DNA of 64,000 nucleotides from Paraburkholderia agricolaris (GTDB taxonomy: Bacteria > Pseudomonadota > Gammaproteobacteria > Burkholderiales > Burkholderiaceae): the NCBI RefSeq assembly GCF_009455635.1, contig NZ_QPER01000001.1, forward strand, positions 682,001-746,000. Reading direction: 5' to 3'. Both the position numbers and the translations under genes were made by a program. The notes below the pieces were generated by a model. That model had not been told where the DNA came from and made no database searches. It saw only the letters and a program-made list of their open reading frames with translations. Positions 35,559 to 46,192 of the stretch are shown piece after piece (the first letter of the stretch is position 1; every line of letters starts with the position of its first letter).

Positions 35559-36065
35559 TTATTGCGCGGCCGGCAACCCCTGGATTTTCATCCCCGGTTT
35601 GATGCCCTTCGACGAGAACCAGCCCTTGCTCATTTCCAGCGCATACACGCCGTTGTTCTTCGGGCAGTGATTGTTGGTCGTCTCGGCCTGCATTTCGTCG
35701 ATATCGGTGACCGTGCCGTCGGCGCGCATGAAGGCGATCGACAACGGGATCAACGTGTTCTTCATCCAGAAGCAATGCACGGCGTTTTCATTGAAAACGA
35801 ACAACATGCCTTCATTCGGCGCGAGGGTCGTGCGATACATCAGGCCTTGTTCGCGGTCGGCGTCATTCGCGGCGACGGCTGCGTCGATCACGAACATGCC
35901 CGCGGTCAGCTTTGCGCGCGGAAAGTCGCCGGGCTGCTTCGCGCCGGCCGGCATCTGTTGCGCGTGAGCGGGGGCAGCGGTGGTCGCGGCGAACGAGATC
36001 GCGGCGAGCGGCAGTGCAACGGCAACAGCGAAACGCGCAATCAACGAGCGCATGGGAAATCGCAC
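35559..36065 (-). CDS. DUF192 exported protein
   Basis: 168 residues. A GTG start at 36065 is chosen because AAGGAG sits at correct spacing; an in-frame ATG at 36053 is the alternative. A signal peptide (through APAHAQQ) is followed by a DUF192 domain: REQGLMYRTTLAPNEGMLFVF, CFWMKNTLIPLSIAF, and the closing YALEMSKGWFSSKGIKPG. Periplasmic, widely conserved, function unknown. Confidence 0.9.
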   Translation of the reverse strand: MRFPMRSLIARFAVAVALPLAAISFAATTAAPAHAQQMPAGAKQPGDFPRAKLTAGMFVIDAAVAANDADREQGLMYRTTLAPNEGMLFVFNENAVHCFWMKNTLIPLSIAFMRADGTVTDIDEMQAETTNNHCPKNNGVYALEMSKGWFSSKGIKPGMKIQGLPAAQ

Positions 36066-36121
36066 GGCATGACTCCTTGCTGGAAATTAACCCGCGAATG
36101 TTACGCGAGCGCGTCAAAAAC

Positions 36122-36156
36122 AAAAAGGCAGATCGCCTTGCGGTGATCTGCCTTTC
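36122..36156 (-). terminator. Intrinsic terminator after small secreted protein
   Basis: AAAGGCAGATC (36124-36134) pairs with GATCTGCCTTT (36145-36155). Reading leftward it ends in T5. Confidence 0.85.
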
Positions 36157-36210
36157 AACGCCGTAAGAACGGCAATGAAGCGAGTTCTTGACTGCGTTTT
36201 TACAACAAAC

Positions 36211-36408
36211 TTACTCCGATGCGCCCGAAGCTGCAGCTGCTGCTGCTGCCTTCTTGTGCGACTTCTTGTGCGACTTCTTGTGTTCAGCCTTCTTTGCCGA
36301 CGAAGCTGCTGCTGCCGGAGCTGCCGAAGCTGCTGCCGGTGCCGAAGCTTGTGCGAATGCTGCCGTTGCGAAGAGGCCAGCGACCAGAGCGGCGATCAGT
36401 TTGTTCAT
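36211..36408 (-). CDS. Small secreted Ala/Lys/His-rich protein
   Basis: 65 residues. A signal peptide (MNKLIAALVAGLFATAAFAQ) is followed by an Ala/Ser stretch, then KKAEHKKSHKKSHKK and an Ala run. GAGGA precedes the ATG and a clear terminator follows, so it is a real, independent gene. The mature peptide is strongly basic and likely periplasmic. Function unknown; the acidic counterpart and metal-binding roles are open. Confidence 0.8.
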   Translation of the reverse strand: MNKLIAALVAGLFATAAFAQASAPAAASAAPAAAASSAKKAEHKKSHKKSHKKAAAAAAASGASE

Positions 36409-36862
36409 TTTGTAAATCCTCAGCTTGAGTTAATTAACCAAATGACCCGGTTATATGTAGAGTCATGTCGGTAAACGTGCCATCCACCTTTCGGTTGACA
36501 GCCGCATCGACATTTTTTTCGACGCGTCTGTTTAGCGTTCAGACTCCCTGTACTCGCCGCGTGAGCGGCTTGTGCAAAGGCCCTTAAGGCTGAATGCCGG
36601 ATAGCTTCGGGCGGCATCTGCGTCGAATAACGCGTGAGCTCGCGCACCGGTTGACGTGTTTTTTGTGGAAAATTTATATGCTGATGTGCTGATGCAAATG
36701 AATAGCCGCGCAGTGGTCACGGACGCAATTGTTTCACGCGTTTTCAGCTTGGTTTCACGCGCTATTTTTGTTTGCGGATACAACGAGTTAGCTTTTTTCT
36801 CGCCGGTCAGAATACAAACTTGATGCCGGTTCGGCGCAGACATGGCGTGCAGGTGAACCGTT
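36409..36862. other. Intergenic region, no gene seen
   Basis: AT-richer than its surroundings. Two copies of GTTTCACGCG occur near 36731 and 36753. It should contain the promoter of the small secreted protein at its left end; nothing else is supported. Confidence 0.4.
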
Positions 36863-37432
36863 TCAAACCCTGCCTTCCCATGGCGCCTTCAGCGGCAATT
36901 CGACACTCTCTCCGGGCTGCAGTCCGAGCGAAAAAATATCGAGTGCGCCGATGCCCGCGCGTACGAGACGCAACGTCGGAAACCCGACCGCGGCAGTCAT
37001 GCGACGTACCTGGCGGTTCTTGCCTTCGGTGATCGACAACTCGATCCATGTGGTGGGAATCGCGGCGCGGTAGCGGATCGGCGGTGTGCGTGCCCAGAGC
37101 GACCCGCCTGGCTCGACATAGTCGGCGCGACAGGGCTGCGTGACGTAATCGCCGAGATCGACGCCGCGCGCGAGTTTCTTCAACGCGGCATCGTCGACTG
37201 CGCCTTCCACTTGTGCCCAATAGCGTTTGACCAGTTTGTGGCGCGGTTCGGCGATGCGCGCTTGCAGCGCACCGTCGTCGGTGAGGAGCAGCAGCCCTTC
37301 GCTATCGGAGTCGAGCCGGCCCGCGGGATAAACGCCGGGCACTTTTACCCAGTCGGCTAGCGACGCCCGCGTTTCGTGCGGCGAAAACTGGCAAATGGTG
37401 CCGAACGGTTTGTTCAGGGCGATAAGTCGCAT
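36863..37432 (-). CDS. rluE: 23S rRNA pseudouridine synthase, RluE-like (RsuA family)
   Basis: 189 residues from the ATG at 37432, directly before the conserved LIALNKPFGTICQFS. The catalytic Asp is in AGRLDSDSEGLLLLTDDG, and ITEGKNRQVRRM is the RNA-contact motif. It lacks an N-terminal S4 domain, as RluE does. Modifies 23S rRNA during ribosome assembly. Divergent from icd. Confidence 0.88.
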   Translation of the reverse strand: MRLIALNKPFGTICQFSPHETRASLADWVKVPGVYPAGRLDSDSEGLLLLTDDGALQARIAEPRHKLVKRYWAQVEGAVDDAALKKLARGVDLGDYVTQPCRADYVEPGGSLWARTPPIRYRAAIPTTWIELSITEGKNRQVRRMTAAVGFPTLRLVRAGIGALDIFSLGLQPGESVELPLKAPWEGRV

Positions 37433-37771
37433 AAGGGAATCGATGAAGGTCGGCTGGCGCCGGCTGCGGCGGTGGCGTGCCACTCAAGCCGGGAGAGGTG
37501 CTGGCCCAATAGTAAATCGCGGAATAGTAATGCATAATCGCTTGCTGTAAGTCTTGTATCTTATATAAGACATAAGAATAAACCGCCTTGCGGATCTGAT
37601 TTTCGACAATGTTGGAAAACCCCGAGCCGCTACGGCCTCGTTGCTGCGTCGGCGTGGGCTAGAATAGGCGACCAGGCCGCTCGCGGGCGTCCGGCATTGC
37701 GCGCAGCGAGGAGCACCCAGTTTCCGCAGTCTCCCCATCAGCTTTCAGCACAGCCTTCACTGGAGTCGATC
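37433..37771. other. Divergent rluE/icd promoter region
   Basis: 339 bases without a gene. Contains an AT-rich palindrome at 37552-37577 (listed) and the leader of icd. Confidence 0.5.
37552..37577. promoter_or_regulatory. Palindromic operator-like site upstream of icd
   Basis: The core TCTTATATAAGA at 37559-37570 is a perfect 12-bp palindrome. Flanks TCTTGTA and ACATAAGA extend it to an imperfect 26-bp symmetry. It lies ~195 bases upstream of icd. I recall similar motifs proposed for a GntR-type regulator of TCA-cycle genes in beta-proteobacteria but cannot confirm this here. Confidence 0.55.
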
Positions 37772-39028
37772 ATGCCGTATCAGCACATCAAGGTTCCGAC
37801 CGGTGGTGACAAGATCACTGTCAACGCAGATTTCTCGCTCAACGTTTCCGACCAGCCGATCATTCCGTATATCGAAGGCGATGGAACAGGCCTCGACATC
37901 ACGCCGGTGATGTTGAAAGTGGTGGATGCCGCAGTAGAAAAAGCCTATGCGGGCAAGAAGAAAATCCACTGGATGGAAATCTATGCCGGCGAGAAATCGA
38001 CCAAGGTGTACGGCCCGGATGTGTGGCTGCCGGAAGAAACGCTGCAGGTGCTGAAGGAATACGTTGTCTCGATCAAGGGTCCGCTTACCACGCCGGTTGG
38101 CGGCGGCATCCGTTCGCTGAACGTTGCGCTACGTCAGGAACTCGATCTGTATGTTTGCCTGCGCCCGGTACAGTACTTCAAGGGTGTGCCTTCGCCGGTG
38201 CGTGAGCCTGAGAAGATCGACATGGTGATCTTCCGCGAGAACTCGGAAGACATTTACGCCGGCATCGAATGGCCTGCCGGGTCGGAAGACGCGAAGAAGG
38301 TCATCAAGTTCCTGCGCGAGGAAATGGGCGTGAAGAAGATCCGCTTCCCGGAAACCTCGGGGATCGGTGTCAAGCCCGTGTCGCGCGAAGGCACGGAGCG
38401 TCTGGTGCGCAAGGCGATCCAGTACGCGATCGACAACGAGCGCCGCTCGGTCACGCTTGTGCACAAGGGCAACATCATGAAGTTCACGGAAGGCGCATTC
38501 CGCGACTACGGCTATGCGCTGGCGCAGAAGGAATTCGCGGCGGAGCTGATCGACGGCGGTCCGTGGATGAAGATCAAGAACCCGAAAACGGGTGGCGACA
38601 TCGTGGTGAAAGATGTGATTGCCGACGCGTTCCTCCAGCAGATCCTGCTGCGCCCGGCCGAATACGACGTGATCGCCACGCTGAATCTGAACGGCGACTA
38701 TGTTTCGGACGCGCTGGCTGCGCAAGTCGGCGGTATCGGGATTGCGCCGGGTGCAAATATGTCGGATTCGGTCGCCATGTTCGAAGCCACGCACGGCACG
38801 GCGCCGAAATATGCCGGCAAAGACTATGTGAATCCGGGTTCGGAAATTCTCTCGGCCGAGATGATGCTGCGTCACCTGGGCTGGACTGAAGCGGCGGATC
38901 TGATCATCAAATCGATGGAAAAGTCGATTCTGCAAAAACGGGTCACATATGACTTCGCGCGCCTGATGGAAGGTGCGACGCAAGTGTCCTGTTCAGGCTT
39001 CGGTCAGGTGTTGATCGAAAACATGTAA
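37772..39028 (+). CDS. icd: NADP-dependent isocitrate dehydrogenase
   Basis: 418 residues from the ATG at 37772 (GGAG upstream). TCA-cycle enzyme converting isocitrate to 2-oxoglutarate. Conserved substrate loop [16 protein letters not shown] includes the Ser phosphorylated in E. coli Icd. [12 protein letters not shown], the Lys/Asp motifs [15 protein letters not shown] and [10 protein letters not shown], and HGTAPKYAG are all present. Monocistronic, with a terminator directly after. Confidence 0.96.
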   Translation: MPYQHIKVPTGGDKITVNADFSLNVSDQPIIPYIEGDGTGLDITPVMLKVVDAAVEKAYAGKKKIHWMEIYAGEKSTKVYGPDVWLPEETLQVLKEYVVSIKGPLTTPVGGGIRSLNVALRQELDLYVCLRPVQYFKGVPSPVREPEKIDMVIFRENSEDIYAGIEWPAGSEDAKKVIKFLREEMGVKKIRFPETSGIGVKPVSREGTERLVRKAIQYAIDNERRSVTLVHKGNIMKFTEGAFRDYGYALAQKEFAAELIDGGPWMKIKNPKTGGDIVVKDVIADAFLQQILLRPAEYDVIATLNLNGDYVSDALAAQVGGIGIAPGANMSDSVAMFEATHGTAPKYAGKDYVNPGSEILSAEMMLRHLGWTEAADLIIKSMEKSILQKRVTYDFARLMEGATQVSCSGFGQVLIENM

Positions 39029-39059
39029 GCGATTCGCGCCGGTTTGTCCGGCTGAATTC

Positions 39060-39095
39060 AAAACCCCGGCGCCGTGAGGTGGCCGGGGTTTTTTT
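39060..39095 (+). terminator. Intrinsic terminator after icd
   Basis: AACCCCGGC pairs with GCCGGGGTT, followed by T7 in total. Confidence 0.93.
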
Positions 39096-39236
39096 GTATG
39101 TTCGTTATCAGGTGGGTATCGAAAGCGTTCGGAAAGGAAGTTCGGTGTCCAGTATTTGAGATATTCGATCAACCCACATCCCGAGCCGCAATACCGACTC
39201 GCTTCAAGATGCGCCTCAAACTGGAAGGCGCCGCCC

Positions 39237-39267
39237 AAAAAAGAAACCCGGCACGAAGCCGGGTTTC
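39237..39267 (-). terminator. Intrinsic terminator after cold-shock gene
   Basis: GAAACCCGGC (39243-39252) and GCCGGGTTTC (39258-39267) pair perfectly around ACGAA. On the minus strand six T follow. Confidence 0.93.
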
Positions 39268-39289
39268 AAAGGACGGGTAACGAACAGTT

Positions 39290-39496
39290 TCAGGCAGGTG
39301 CCTGGATGTTCGATGCCTGTTTGCCTTTCGGGCCTTGCACGACCTCGAAGGTTACTTTTTGACCTTCCTTGAGGGTCTTGAACCCATTCATCTGGATGGC
39401 CGAGAAGTGTGCAAACAGATCCTCACCACCTTCGTCAGGCGTGATGAATCCGAAACCTTTTGCGTCATTGAACCATTTGACCGTACCAGTTGCCAT
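39290..39496 (-). CDS. Cold-shock domain protein, CspA family
   Basis: 68 residues. Single OB-fold RNA/DNA chaperone: [15 protein letters not shown] (RNP1) and DLFAHFSAI (RNP2). The long untranslated stretch upstream (to about 39700) fits the structured leader typical of csp mRNAs. Confidence 0.96.
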   Translation of the reverse strand: MATGTVKWFNDAKGFGFITPDEGGEDLFAHFSAIQMNGFKTLKEGQKVTFEVVQGPKGKQASNIQAPA

Positions 39497-40052
39497 TCCA
39501 ACTTCCCCTGTAACTCATGTCACTACCACGAGCCCTCGAAAAGCTCGACGACCGCATGATGCAGCCGCTCCCTCCTCACAAGCTCACCAACGGCATTTTT
39601 TCGAAATTATGGCGCAGTGAAAAAAGTGCCAGCTTGATTGTTGAGGCTCTTTATTCGAGTGTCAAGAAAATTTTGAGACGCCGTTGTCGTGTTGCAAACA
39701 GGCGTTTCCAGGGTTTTTCCCGCTTTTGTTTTCTTATGTGCGGTTGCCCGAGCGTGGTGTCTTGAAAAGTCGCATAATCGACTCACATGCTGTTCTGCGG
39801 GTGGCAGAACCTACCGATGCGGCGGCGCGAGCGCCTTCAGCCAGTACCGGCAGGTTGTGCGATACTCGATCCGACTGCGGCGCAGCACGACTGCGACGCT
39901 TCACAGGATAGGGGCCGGCTCCGCAATCGGCTCGTCGAATGACGCAACGCCGTGGGGGTAATTACCCATAGGCGGTAGCGAACGGGCTCACCGGCCGGTT
40001 GGCCGGGTTTTGACAGGATTGCGGGCCTGTCCTAGTTGTTTAGAATGGGTGT
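39497..40052. other. Divergent csp/clpS leader region
   Basis: 556 bases without a supported gene. A GC hairpin (CCGGCC-GGTT-GGCCGG, near 39991-40006) followed by TTTT lies before clpS, and TTGACA at about 40009 is a candidate -35 box. The csp leader occupies the left side. Confidence 0.4.
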
Positions 40053-40367
40053 ATGGCGATTATCCCGGACAAGCAGGACAGCACCGTACTGGAGCGGCAG
40101 GAGAAAAAGCTCAAGCCGCCATCCATGTACAAGGTGGTGCTGCTGAATGACGACTTCACGCCAATGGAATTTGTCGTGATGATCGTGCAGGAGTATTTCA
40201 ATAAAGATCGTGAAACCGCAACGCAGGTGATGTTGAAGGTGCATCGCGAGGGCAGGGGAGTTTGTGGGGTCTATACGCGGGACATCGCGTCGACCAAAGT
40301 CGAGCAAGTCGTTACCCACGCACGGCAGGCCGGGCATCCGCTGCAGTGTGTGATGGAGGAAGCATGA
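40053..40367 (+). CDS. clpS: ClpS adaptor protein
   Basis: 104 residues. N-degron adaptor that delivers substrates to ClpA. The core [17 protein letters not shown] and [17 protein letters not shown] match the family. Its stop overlaps the clpA start by 4 bases (ATGA). Confidence 0.96.
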   Translation: MAIIPDKQDSTVLERQEKKLKPPSMYKVVLLNDDFTPMEFVVMIVQEYFNKDRETATQVMLKVHREGRGVCGVYTRDIASTKVEQVVTHARQAGHPLQCVMEEA

Positions 40368-42661
40368 TTGCCCAGGAACTGGAAGTCAGCCTGCACATGG
40401 CGTTCATGGAAGCACGCCAGGCGCGGCACGAGTTCATAACGGTCGAACATCTTTTGCTGGCACTGTTGGACAATCCAACGGCCGCGGAGGTGTTGCGTGC
40501 ATGCGCGGCCAATATCGAGGATCTGCGCCAGAACCTGCGCAATTTCATTCATGACAACACGCCAACCGTGCCCGGCACGGACGACGTCGACACGCAGCCC
40601 ACACTGGGTTTCCAGCGTGTGATTCAGCGCGCGATCATGCATGTGCAGTCCACCTCGAATGGCAAGAAGGAAGTGACCGGCGCGAACGTGCTGGTGGCGA
40701 TCTTCGGCGAGAAGGACTCGCATGCGGTGTACTACCTGCAGCAGCAGGGCGTGACGCGTCTGGATGTGGTGAATTTCATTTCGCATGGCATCGCGAAGAC
40801 CAGCAGCACGGACGCCGCGAAAGCGAGCGACGCGAATGCCGAGTCCGACGAAGCCGCCGCGCAGAAAGAAACGCCGCTCGCCCAGTTCACGCAGAACCTG
40901 AACCAGATGGCGAAAGACGGCCGCATCGATCCGCTGATCGGGCGTGAGTCGGAAGTCGAGCGCGTGGTGCAGGTGTTGTGCCGCAGGCGCAAAAACAATC
41001 CGCTACTGGTCGGTGAGGCCGGTGTGGGTAAGACCGCGATTGCCGAAGGGCTCGCGTGGCGCATTACGCGCGGCGAAGTGCCGGACATTCTGGCGGATGC
41101 GCAGGTGTATTCGCTCGATATGGGCGCGCTGCTCGCCGGCACCAAGTATCGCGGCGACTTTGAGCAACGCCTGAAGACCGTCCTCAAGGAATTGAAGGAA
41201 CGTCCGCACGCCATTCTGTTCATCGACGAAATTCATACGCTGATCGGCGCGGGTGCTGCGTCGGGCGGCACGCTGGATGCATCGAATCTGCTGAAGCCGG
41301 CGTTGTCGTCGGGTACGCTCAAGTGCATCGGTGCGACCACGTTCACCGAATATCGCGGCATCTTCGAAAAAGACGCGGCTTTGTCGCGCCGTTTCCAGAA
41401 GGTCGACGTGACCGAGCCGACCGTCGAACAGACGGTGGCGATCCTGCGCGGGCTGAAGTCGCGCTTCGAAGAGCATCACGGCGTGAAGTACTCGTCGGGT
41501 GCGCTGTCGGCGGCGGCTGAGTTGTCGGCACGCTTCATTACGGATCGTCATTTGCCGGACAAGGCGATCGACGTGATCGACGAAGCCGGCGCAGCGCAAC
41601 GCATCCTGCCGAAGTCGAAGCAGAAGAAGACCATCGGCAAGAACGAGATCGAAGAAATCATCTCGAAGATTGCCCGCGTCCCGCCGCAAAGCGTGTCGCA
41701 AGACGATCGCAGCAAGCTGCAAACGCTCGATCGCGATCTGAAGAGCGTGGTGTTCGGGCAAGACCCGGCCATCGACGCGCTGTCGGCCGCGATCAAGATG
41801 GCGCGTGCGGGTCTCGGCAAGCTGGACAAGCCGATCGGCGCGTTCCTGTTTTCCGGCCCCACGGGCGTCGGCAAGACGGAAGTGGCGAAGCAACTGGCGT
41901 TCACGCTGGGGATCGAGTTGATCCGCTTCGACATGTCGGAGTATATGGAGCGTCATGCGGTGAGCCGGTTGATCGGCGCGCCGCCGGGCTATGTCGGTTT
42001 CGATCAGGGCGGTCTGCTGACCGAAGCGGTTACGAAGAAGCCGCATTGCGTGCTGCTGCTCGACGAAATCGAGAAGGCGCATCCGGACATCTACAACGTG
42101 CTGCTGCAGGTGATGGACCACGGCACGCTGACGGACAACAACGGCCGAAAGGCGGATTTCCGCAACGTCATCATCATCATGACGACGAATGCGGGCGCCG
42201 AGGCCATGGGCAAGTCGGTGATCGGCTTCACGAATCGTCGGGAAACCGGCGACGAAATGGTCGACATCAAGCGCATGTTCACGCCGGAGTTCCGTAACCG
42301 TCTGGACGCAACGATCAGCTTCCGCTCGCTCGATGAAGAAATCATCATGCGTGTGGTCGACAAGTTCCTGATGCAGCTGGAAGATCAGCTGCACGAGAAG
42401 AAGGTCGACGCGCTCTTTACCGACGCGCTGCGCAAGCATCTCGCCAAGCACGGTTTCGATCCGTTGATGGGCGCGCGGCCGATGCAGCGTCTGATTCAGG
42501 ACACGATCCGTCGTGCGCTGGCCGACGAACTGCTGTTCGGCAAGCTGATGAACGGCGGCCGCGTGACGGTCGACGTGGATGCGGAAGACAAGGTGCAGCT
42601 GACCTTCGACGAACATCCGGCGCCGCGCAATCCGAATCCGGAAGCGGTCGAAGTCGAGTAA
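40364..42661 (+). CDS. clpA: ATP-dependent Clp protease ATPase subunit ClpA
   Basis: 765 residues from the ATG at 40364 with GGAGGAA upstream. N-domain, then two AAA+ modules: [15 protein letters not shown] with [11 protein letters not shown], and [15 protein letters not shown] with [10 protein letters not shown]. Unfolds proteins for ClpP. Coupled to clpS. Confidence 0.97.
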   Translation: MIAQELEVSLHMAFMEARQARHEFITVEHLLLALLDNPTAAEVLRACAANIEDLRQNLRNFIHDNTPTVPGTDDVDTQPTLGFQRVIQRAIMHVQSTSNGKKEVTGANVLVAIFGEKDSHAVYYLQQQGVTRLDVVNFISHGIAKTSSTDAAKASDANAESDEAAAQKETPLAQFTQNLNQMAKDGRIDPLIGRESEVERVVQVLCRRRKNNPLLVGEAGVGKTAIAEGLAWRITRGEVPDILADAQVYSLDMGALLAGTKYRGDFEQRLKTVLKELKERPHAILFIDEIHTLIGAGAASGGTLDASNLLKPALSSGTLKCIGATTFTEYRGIFEKDAALSRRFQKVDVTEPTVEQTVAILRGLKSRFEEHHGVKYSSGALSAAAELSARFITDRHLPDKAIDVIDEAGAAQRILPKSKQKKTIGKNEIEEIISKIARVPPQSVSQDDRSKLQTLDRDLKSVVFGQDPAIDALSAAIKMARAGLGKLDKPIGAFLFSGPTGVGKTEVAKQLAFTLGIELIRFDMSEYMERHAVSRLIGAPPGYVGFDQGGLLTEAVTKKPHCVLLLDEIEKAHPDIYNVLLQVMDHGTLTDNNGRKADFRNVIIIMTTNAGAEAMGKSVIGFTNRRETGDEMVDIKRMFTPEFRNRLDATISFRSLDEEIIMRVVDKFLMQLEDQLHEKKVDALFTDALRKHLAKHGFDPLMGARPMQRLIQDTIRRALADELLFGKLMNGGRVTVDVDAEDKVQLTFDEHPAPRNPNPEAVEVE

Positions 42662-42683
42662 GTTTCAGGCGTTACGCCAGACA

Positions 42684-42719
42684 AAAAAACGGCGCGGGTT
42701 TAAACCCGCGCCGTTTTTT
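42684..42719. terminator. Perfect bidirectional terminator between clpA and dut
   Basis: A 36-bp perfect palindrome: A6, the stem CGGCGCGGG, TTTAAA at the centre, then CCCGCGCCG and T6. It serves both converging genes. Confidence 0.95.
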
Positions 42720-42742
42720 ATGGGTATTTCGCTTGACTTCGA

Positions 42743-43189
42743 TCAGTGCTTGCCCGTGCTGCCGAATCCACCCGCACCACGCTCGCTGCTTTCGAAATCG
42801 TCGACGATATTGAACTCGGCCTGGACCACCGGCACGATCACGAGTTGCGCGAGGCGCTCCATCGGATTCAGCACGAACGTGGTCTCGCCGCGGTTCCACG
42901 TCGAGATCATCAGTTGACCCTGGTAATCCGAATCGATCAGGCCGACCAGATTTCCCAGTACGATCCCATGCTTATGACCCAGGCCCGAACGCGGCAGAAT
43001 CAACGCTGCGTAACCCGGATCGCCGACGTGAATCGCCAGACCTGTCGGCACCAGCGCGGTTTCGCCCGGCTTCAGCGTCAACGGTTCGTCGAGGCAGGCA
43101 CGCAGGTCGAGGCCCGCGCTGCCGGTGGTTGCGTAGGCCGGGAGTTGGTCGCGCATGCGCGCATCGAGAATCTTCAGGTCGAGTTTCAT
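42743..43189 (-). CDS. dut: dUTP diphosphatase
   Basis: 148 residues from the ATG at 43189. All five dUTPase motifs are present: [38 protein letters not shown] and GFGSTGK. Trimeric enzyme that removes dUTP. It follows the LLM gene by 13 bases and is the last gene of the leftward run. Confidence 0.96.
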   Translation of the reverse strand: MKLDLKILDARMRDQLPAYATTGSAGLDLRACLDEPLTLKPGETALVPTGLAIHVGDPGYAALILPRSGLGHKHGIVLGNLVGLIDSDYQGQLMISTWNRGETTFVLNPMERLAQLVIVPVVQAEFNIVDDFESSERGAGGFGSTGKH

Positions 43190-43202
43190 GCAGGTTCGAA
43201 GG

Positions 43203-44222
43203 TTAGGGAGTGGAGGCCGGGCGTCCGAGCTGGAACGCGTCGGCGAGAAGTTCATAGGAGCGCAGCCGGGCGCGATAGCTGCCGGCTACGGTGAGCACAA
43301 TCAGTTCGTCGGCCTGGAACTGCTCCTGCAAGTCATGCAGCCGCTCAGTGACGGTTTCCGGCGTGCCGATGATACTGCGTGGTTTCTCGCGGTCGATCAC
43401 GAGACGCTCGCGTTCGCCGTATTCCTGAGCGATGCCTTGTTCGACGGTGGGAATCGGTGCGTTCAGACCATAGGCCATTTGCACGCGGCGCAGGTCGACG
43501 GCTTTTTCCAGATCGGCTGCTTCCTGCTCGGTGTCCGCGCAGATCACGAATACGGCGGCGGCCAGATACGGCTGCTGCGTCTCCAGGCTGGGTTTGAAAC
43601 GATCGCGATAGGCATGCGCCACCTGGTGCCCGAAATGCGCGTTGATGAAATGCGCGAACGCAAAGCGGATCCCGAGTTGTGCCGCCAGCAAGCCGCCGAA
43701 TTCACTCGAACCGAGCATCCACAGTTGCGGGCGCGTGGCGATCTGCGGTTGCAGCAGCACGCCGTGCGCGAGATGATCTTCGGGCAACGTGCCGTGCATC
43801 AGGCCGACCAGATCGGCAACTTGCTGCGTGAAAATGTCGCCGCGATTGTAGGCGTCGGCCGCGACTGCCTGAGCGGTGCGCATGTCGCCACCGGGCGCGC
43901 GCCCTACGCCGAGATCGATGCGGTTGGGAAACAGCGCCTCGAGCATCATGAATTGCTCGGCGACCTTGAACGGACTGTAGTACGGCAGCATCACGCCGCC
44001 GGAGCCCACGCGTATGCGTTTGGTGACGCTGCCGAGGCGCGCCAGCATCACCTCCGGGCATGGGTTCGACACGCCGCGCAAGCCGTGATGCTCGGCGCAC
44101 CAGTAGCGCGTGTAGCCGAGATCGTCAGCCAGTTGCGCGAGTTCGACGGTGGCGGCGATGGCGTCCGCCACTGAGTGCCCGTCGATCACGGGCGTTTGAT
44201 CGAGCACGGAAAGTAGCGTCAT
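43203..44222 (-). CDS. LLM-class (luciferase-like) flavin oxidoreductase
   Basis: 339 residues. Bacterial luciferase-like TIM barrel ([45 protein letters not shown]) close to the YhbW type. Substrate unknown. It lies between coaBC and dut in the same direction, so it may be co-transcribed. Confidence 0.9.
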   Translation of the reverse strand: MTLLSVLDQTPVIDGHSVADAIAATVELAQLADDLGYTRYWCAEHHGLRGVSNPCPEVMLARLGSVTKRIRVGSGGVMLPYYSPFKVAEQFMMLEALFPNRIDLGVGRAPGGDMRTAQAVAADAYNRGDIFTQQVADLVGLMHGTLPEDHLAHGVLLQPQIATRPQLWMLGSSEFGGLLAAQLGIRFAFAHFINAHFGHQVAHAYRDRFKPSLETQQPYLAAAVFVICADTEQEAADLEKAVDLRRVQMAYGLNAPIPTVEQGIAQEYGERERLVIDREKPRSIIGTPETVTERLHDLQEQFQADELIVLTVAGSYRARLRSYELLADAFQLGRPASTP

Positions 44223-44304
44223 GTCAGTACTGCTCCAGATACAGATAACTTGGTGCGCGGGAGGCGCTCGCGGTGAAGCCGGCGTGCGCCACCCGCGAGC
44301 GGCC

Positions 44305-45519
44305 TTAGCGGATCAGACTTGTGTCGGGCAGACGTCTGGCAATTTCCACGATCAAGGCGCGCGCGAGCGTCTGCTTGTCGGCGCGCGGCAGCTTCGTTGC
44401 ACCCCCTGCTTCGAACAGGATGACCTCGTTGTCGTCGAGACCGAACGTCAGCGGGCCGAGATTGCCGATCAGCAGCGGTACGTTCTTGCGTACGCGCTTT
44501 TCTTCGCCATGCACTTCGAGATCGCCGCTTTCCGCTGCAAAGCCGACGGCGAAAGGCGGATGCGGCAGTTTGGCCACCGACGCCAGAATGTCCGGATTCT
44601 CGACGAACGTGAACGTGGGCAGTGCGCGATCGGCGGTTTTCTTGATCTTCTGTTCGCTGGCGTGATCGACGCGCCAGTCGGCCACCGCGGCCACGCCGAT
44701 AAAGATGTCGGCGTCCGCGACCGCGCGCATCACCGCGTCGTGCATTTGCTGCGCGGTTTGCACGTCTTCGCGGAACACGCCCCACGGCGTTTCCAGCGCG
44801 ACGGGGCCGGCGATCAGATGCACCTCGGCGCCCGCTTGCTGTGCGGCGCGCGCCAGTGCAAAGCCCATTTTGCCGCTCGAACGATTGGTGATGCCGCGCA
44901 CCGGATCGAGTGGCTCGAAGGTCGGGCCGGCGGTCAGCAATACGCGACGGCCGGACAGGATCTTGGGCGAGAAGAACGACGCGATCGCTTCAAACGTGGC
45001 CGCTGCTTCCAGCATGCGCCCGTCGCCGATTTCGCCGCACGCTTGCGGACCCGAATCGGGGCCGAGCACTTCGATGCCGTCCGCGCGCAGTTGCGCAACG
45101 TTGCGCTGGGTCGCCGGGTTTTGCCACATCTGCCGGTTCATCGCCGGCACGACGAGCAGCGGACAATCTCGCGCGACACAGAGTGTCGAGAGCAGATCGT
45201 CGGCCATGCCGTGCGCGAGTTTGGCGAGGAAGTCAGTCGAGGCGGGCGCAATGACGATGGCGTCGGCTTCACGCGACAGATCGATGTGCGCCATGTTGTT
45301 CGGCACGCGCCCGTCCCACTGGCTCGAGTAGACCGGCCGGCCGGACAGCGCCTGCATCGTGACGGGGGTAATGAATTGCGTGGCCGCTTCGGTCATGACG
45401 ACCTGGACGGTCGCGCCGGCCTTGGTCAGCAGACGCGTGAGTTCGGCGATCTTGTAGCAGGCAATGCCGCCCGTCATGCCGAGGACGAGGTGTTTTCCTG
45501 CGAGTTCTGCGGTTGCCAA
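44305..45519 (-). CDS. coaBC: Phosphopantothenoylcysteine decarboxylase/synthetase
   Basis: 404 residues. Bifunctional CoA biosynthesis enzyme. The CoaC half has the flavin and active-site motif VVPAMNRQMWQNPATQ; the CoaB half has LTAGPTFEPLDPVRGITNRSSGKMG. Downstream of lspA on the same strand. Confidence 0.96.
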   Translation of the reverse strand: MATAELAGKHLVLGMTGGIACYKIAELTRLLTKAGATVQVVMTEAATQFITPVTMQALSGRPVYSSQWDGRVPNNMAHIDLSREADAIVIAPASTDFLAKLAHGMADDLLSTLCVARDCPLLVVPAMNRQMWQNPATQRNVAQLRADGIEVLGPDSGPQACGEIGDGRMLEAAATFEAIASFFSPKILSGRRVLLTAGPTFEPLDPVRGITNRSSGKMGFALARAAQQAGAEVHLIAGPVALETPWGVFREDVQTAQQMHDAVMRAVADADIFIGVAAVADWRVDHASEQKIKKTADRALPTFTFVENPDILASVAKLPHPPFAVGFAAESGDLEVHGEEKRVRKNVPLLIGNLGPLTFGLDDNEVILFEAGGATKLPRADKQTLARALIVEIARRLPDTSLIR

Positions 45520-45685
45520 CGAAAGCCTCCGACAAAGCGTGGTGGCGGGCAGCGGTGCGGGTGCCGCGCCGTTGGCCGCCTACGAATCGGCGCGTAAGCG
45601 CTCATCTGAGCACAAACCCAAGCCTCGGACGCAAGCGCCACATGAGCGTGGCTCAGGCCCCCAAGGCGGCGCTGATACGCGCCGT

Positions 45686-46192
45686 TTAGCGCGAGCCGCG
45701 TACGCGCCGCAACTCGTCGAGCACGAGCAGGATCGCGCCGATCGTGATCGCGCTGTCGGCGAGATTGAACGCCGGCCAATGCCATGCCCGTACGTGGAAA
45801 TCGAGAAAGTCGATCACGTGGCCGTACGCGAGCCGGTCGATCACGTTGCCGAGCGCACCGCCGAGAATCAGCGAGAGCGCCGTGCAGAACATCTTCTGTC
45901 CGCCATGACGCTTGAGCAGATAGCAGATCACGAGCGCCGCAACCACGCCGAGCGCGGTGAACGCCCAGCGCTGCCAGCCGCCCGCCATCGCGAGGAAGCT
46001 GAAGGCGGCGCCACGGTTGTACACGAGGATCAGGTTGAAAAACGGCGTGACCTCGTGCGGAACACCGTAGGCGAACACCTTCTGGATCGCGATCTTGGTG
46101 AGCTGATCGAACAGAATCACGATCAGCGCCACGCCAAGCCAGGGCGCCAGCGAGCTGTTTCCGGACGACGCTTTCGACACGGTTCTTGCCAT
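45686..46192 (-). CDS. lspA: Lipoprotein signal peptidase
   Basis: 168 residues from the ATG at 46192, which overlaps the ileS stop by one base. Four membrane segments. The two catalytic Asp are in [15 protein letters not shown] and FNLADSAI, and [10 protein letters not shown] is conserved. Cleaves prolipoprotein signals; it would process the lipoproteins of this window. Confidence 0.96.
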   Translation of the reverse strand: MARTVSKASSGNSSLAPWLGVALIVILFDQLTKIAIQKVFAYGVPHEVTPFFNLILVYNRGAAFSFLAMAGGWQRWAFTALGVVAALVICYLLKRHGGQKMFCTALSLILGGALGNVIDRLAYGHVIDFLDFHVRAWHWPAFNLADSAITIGAILLVLDELRRVRGSR

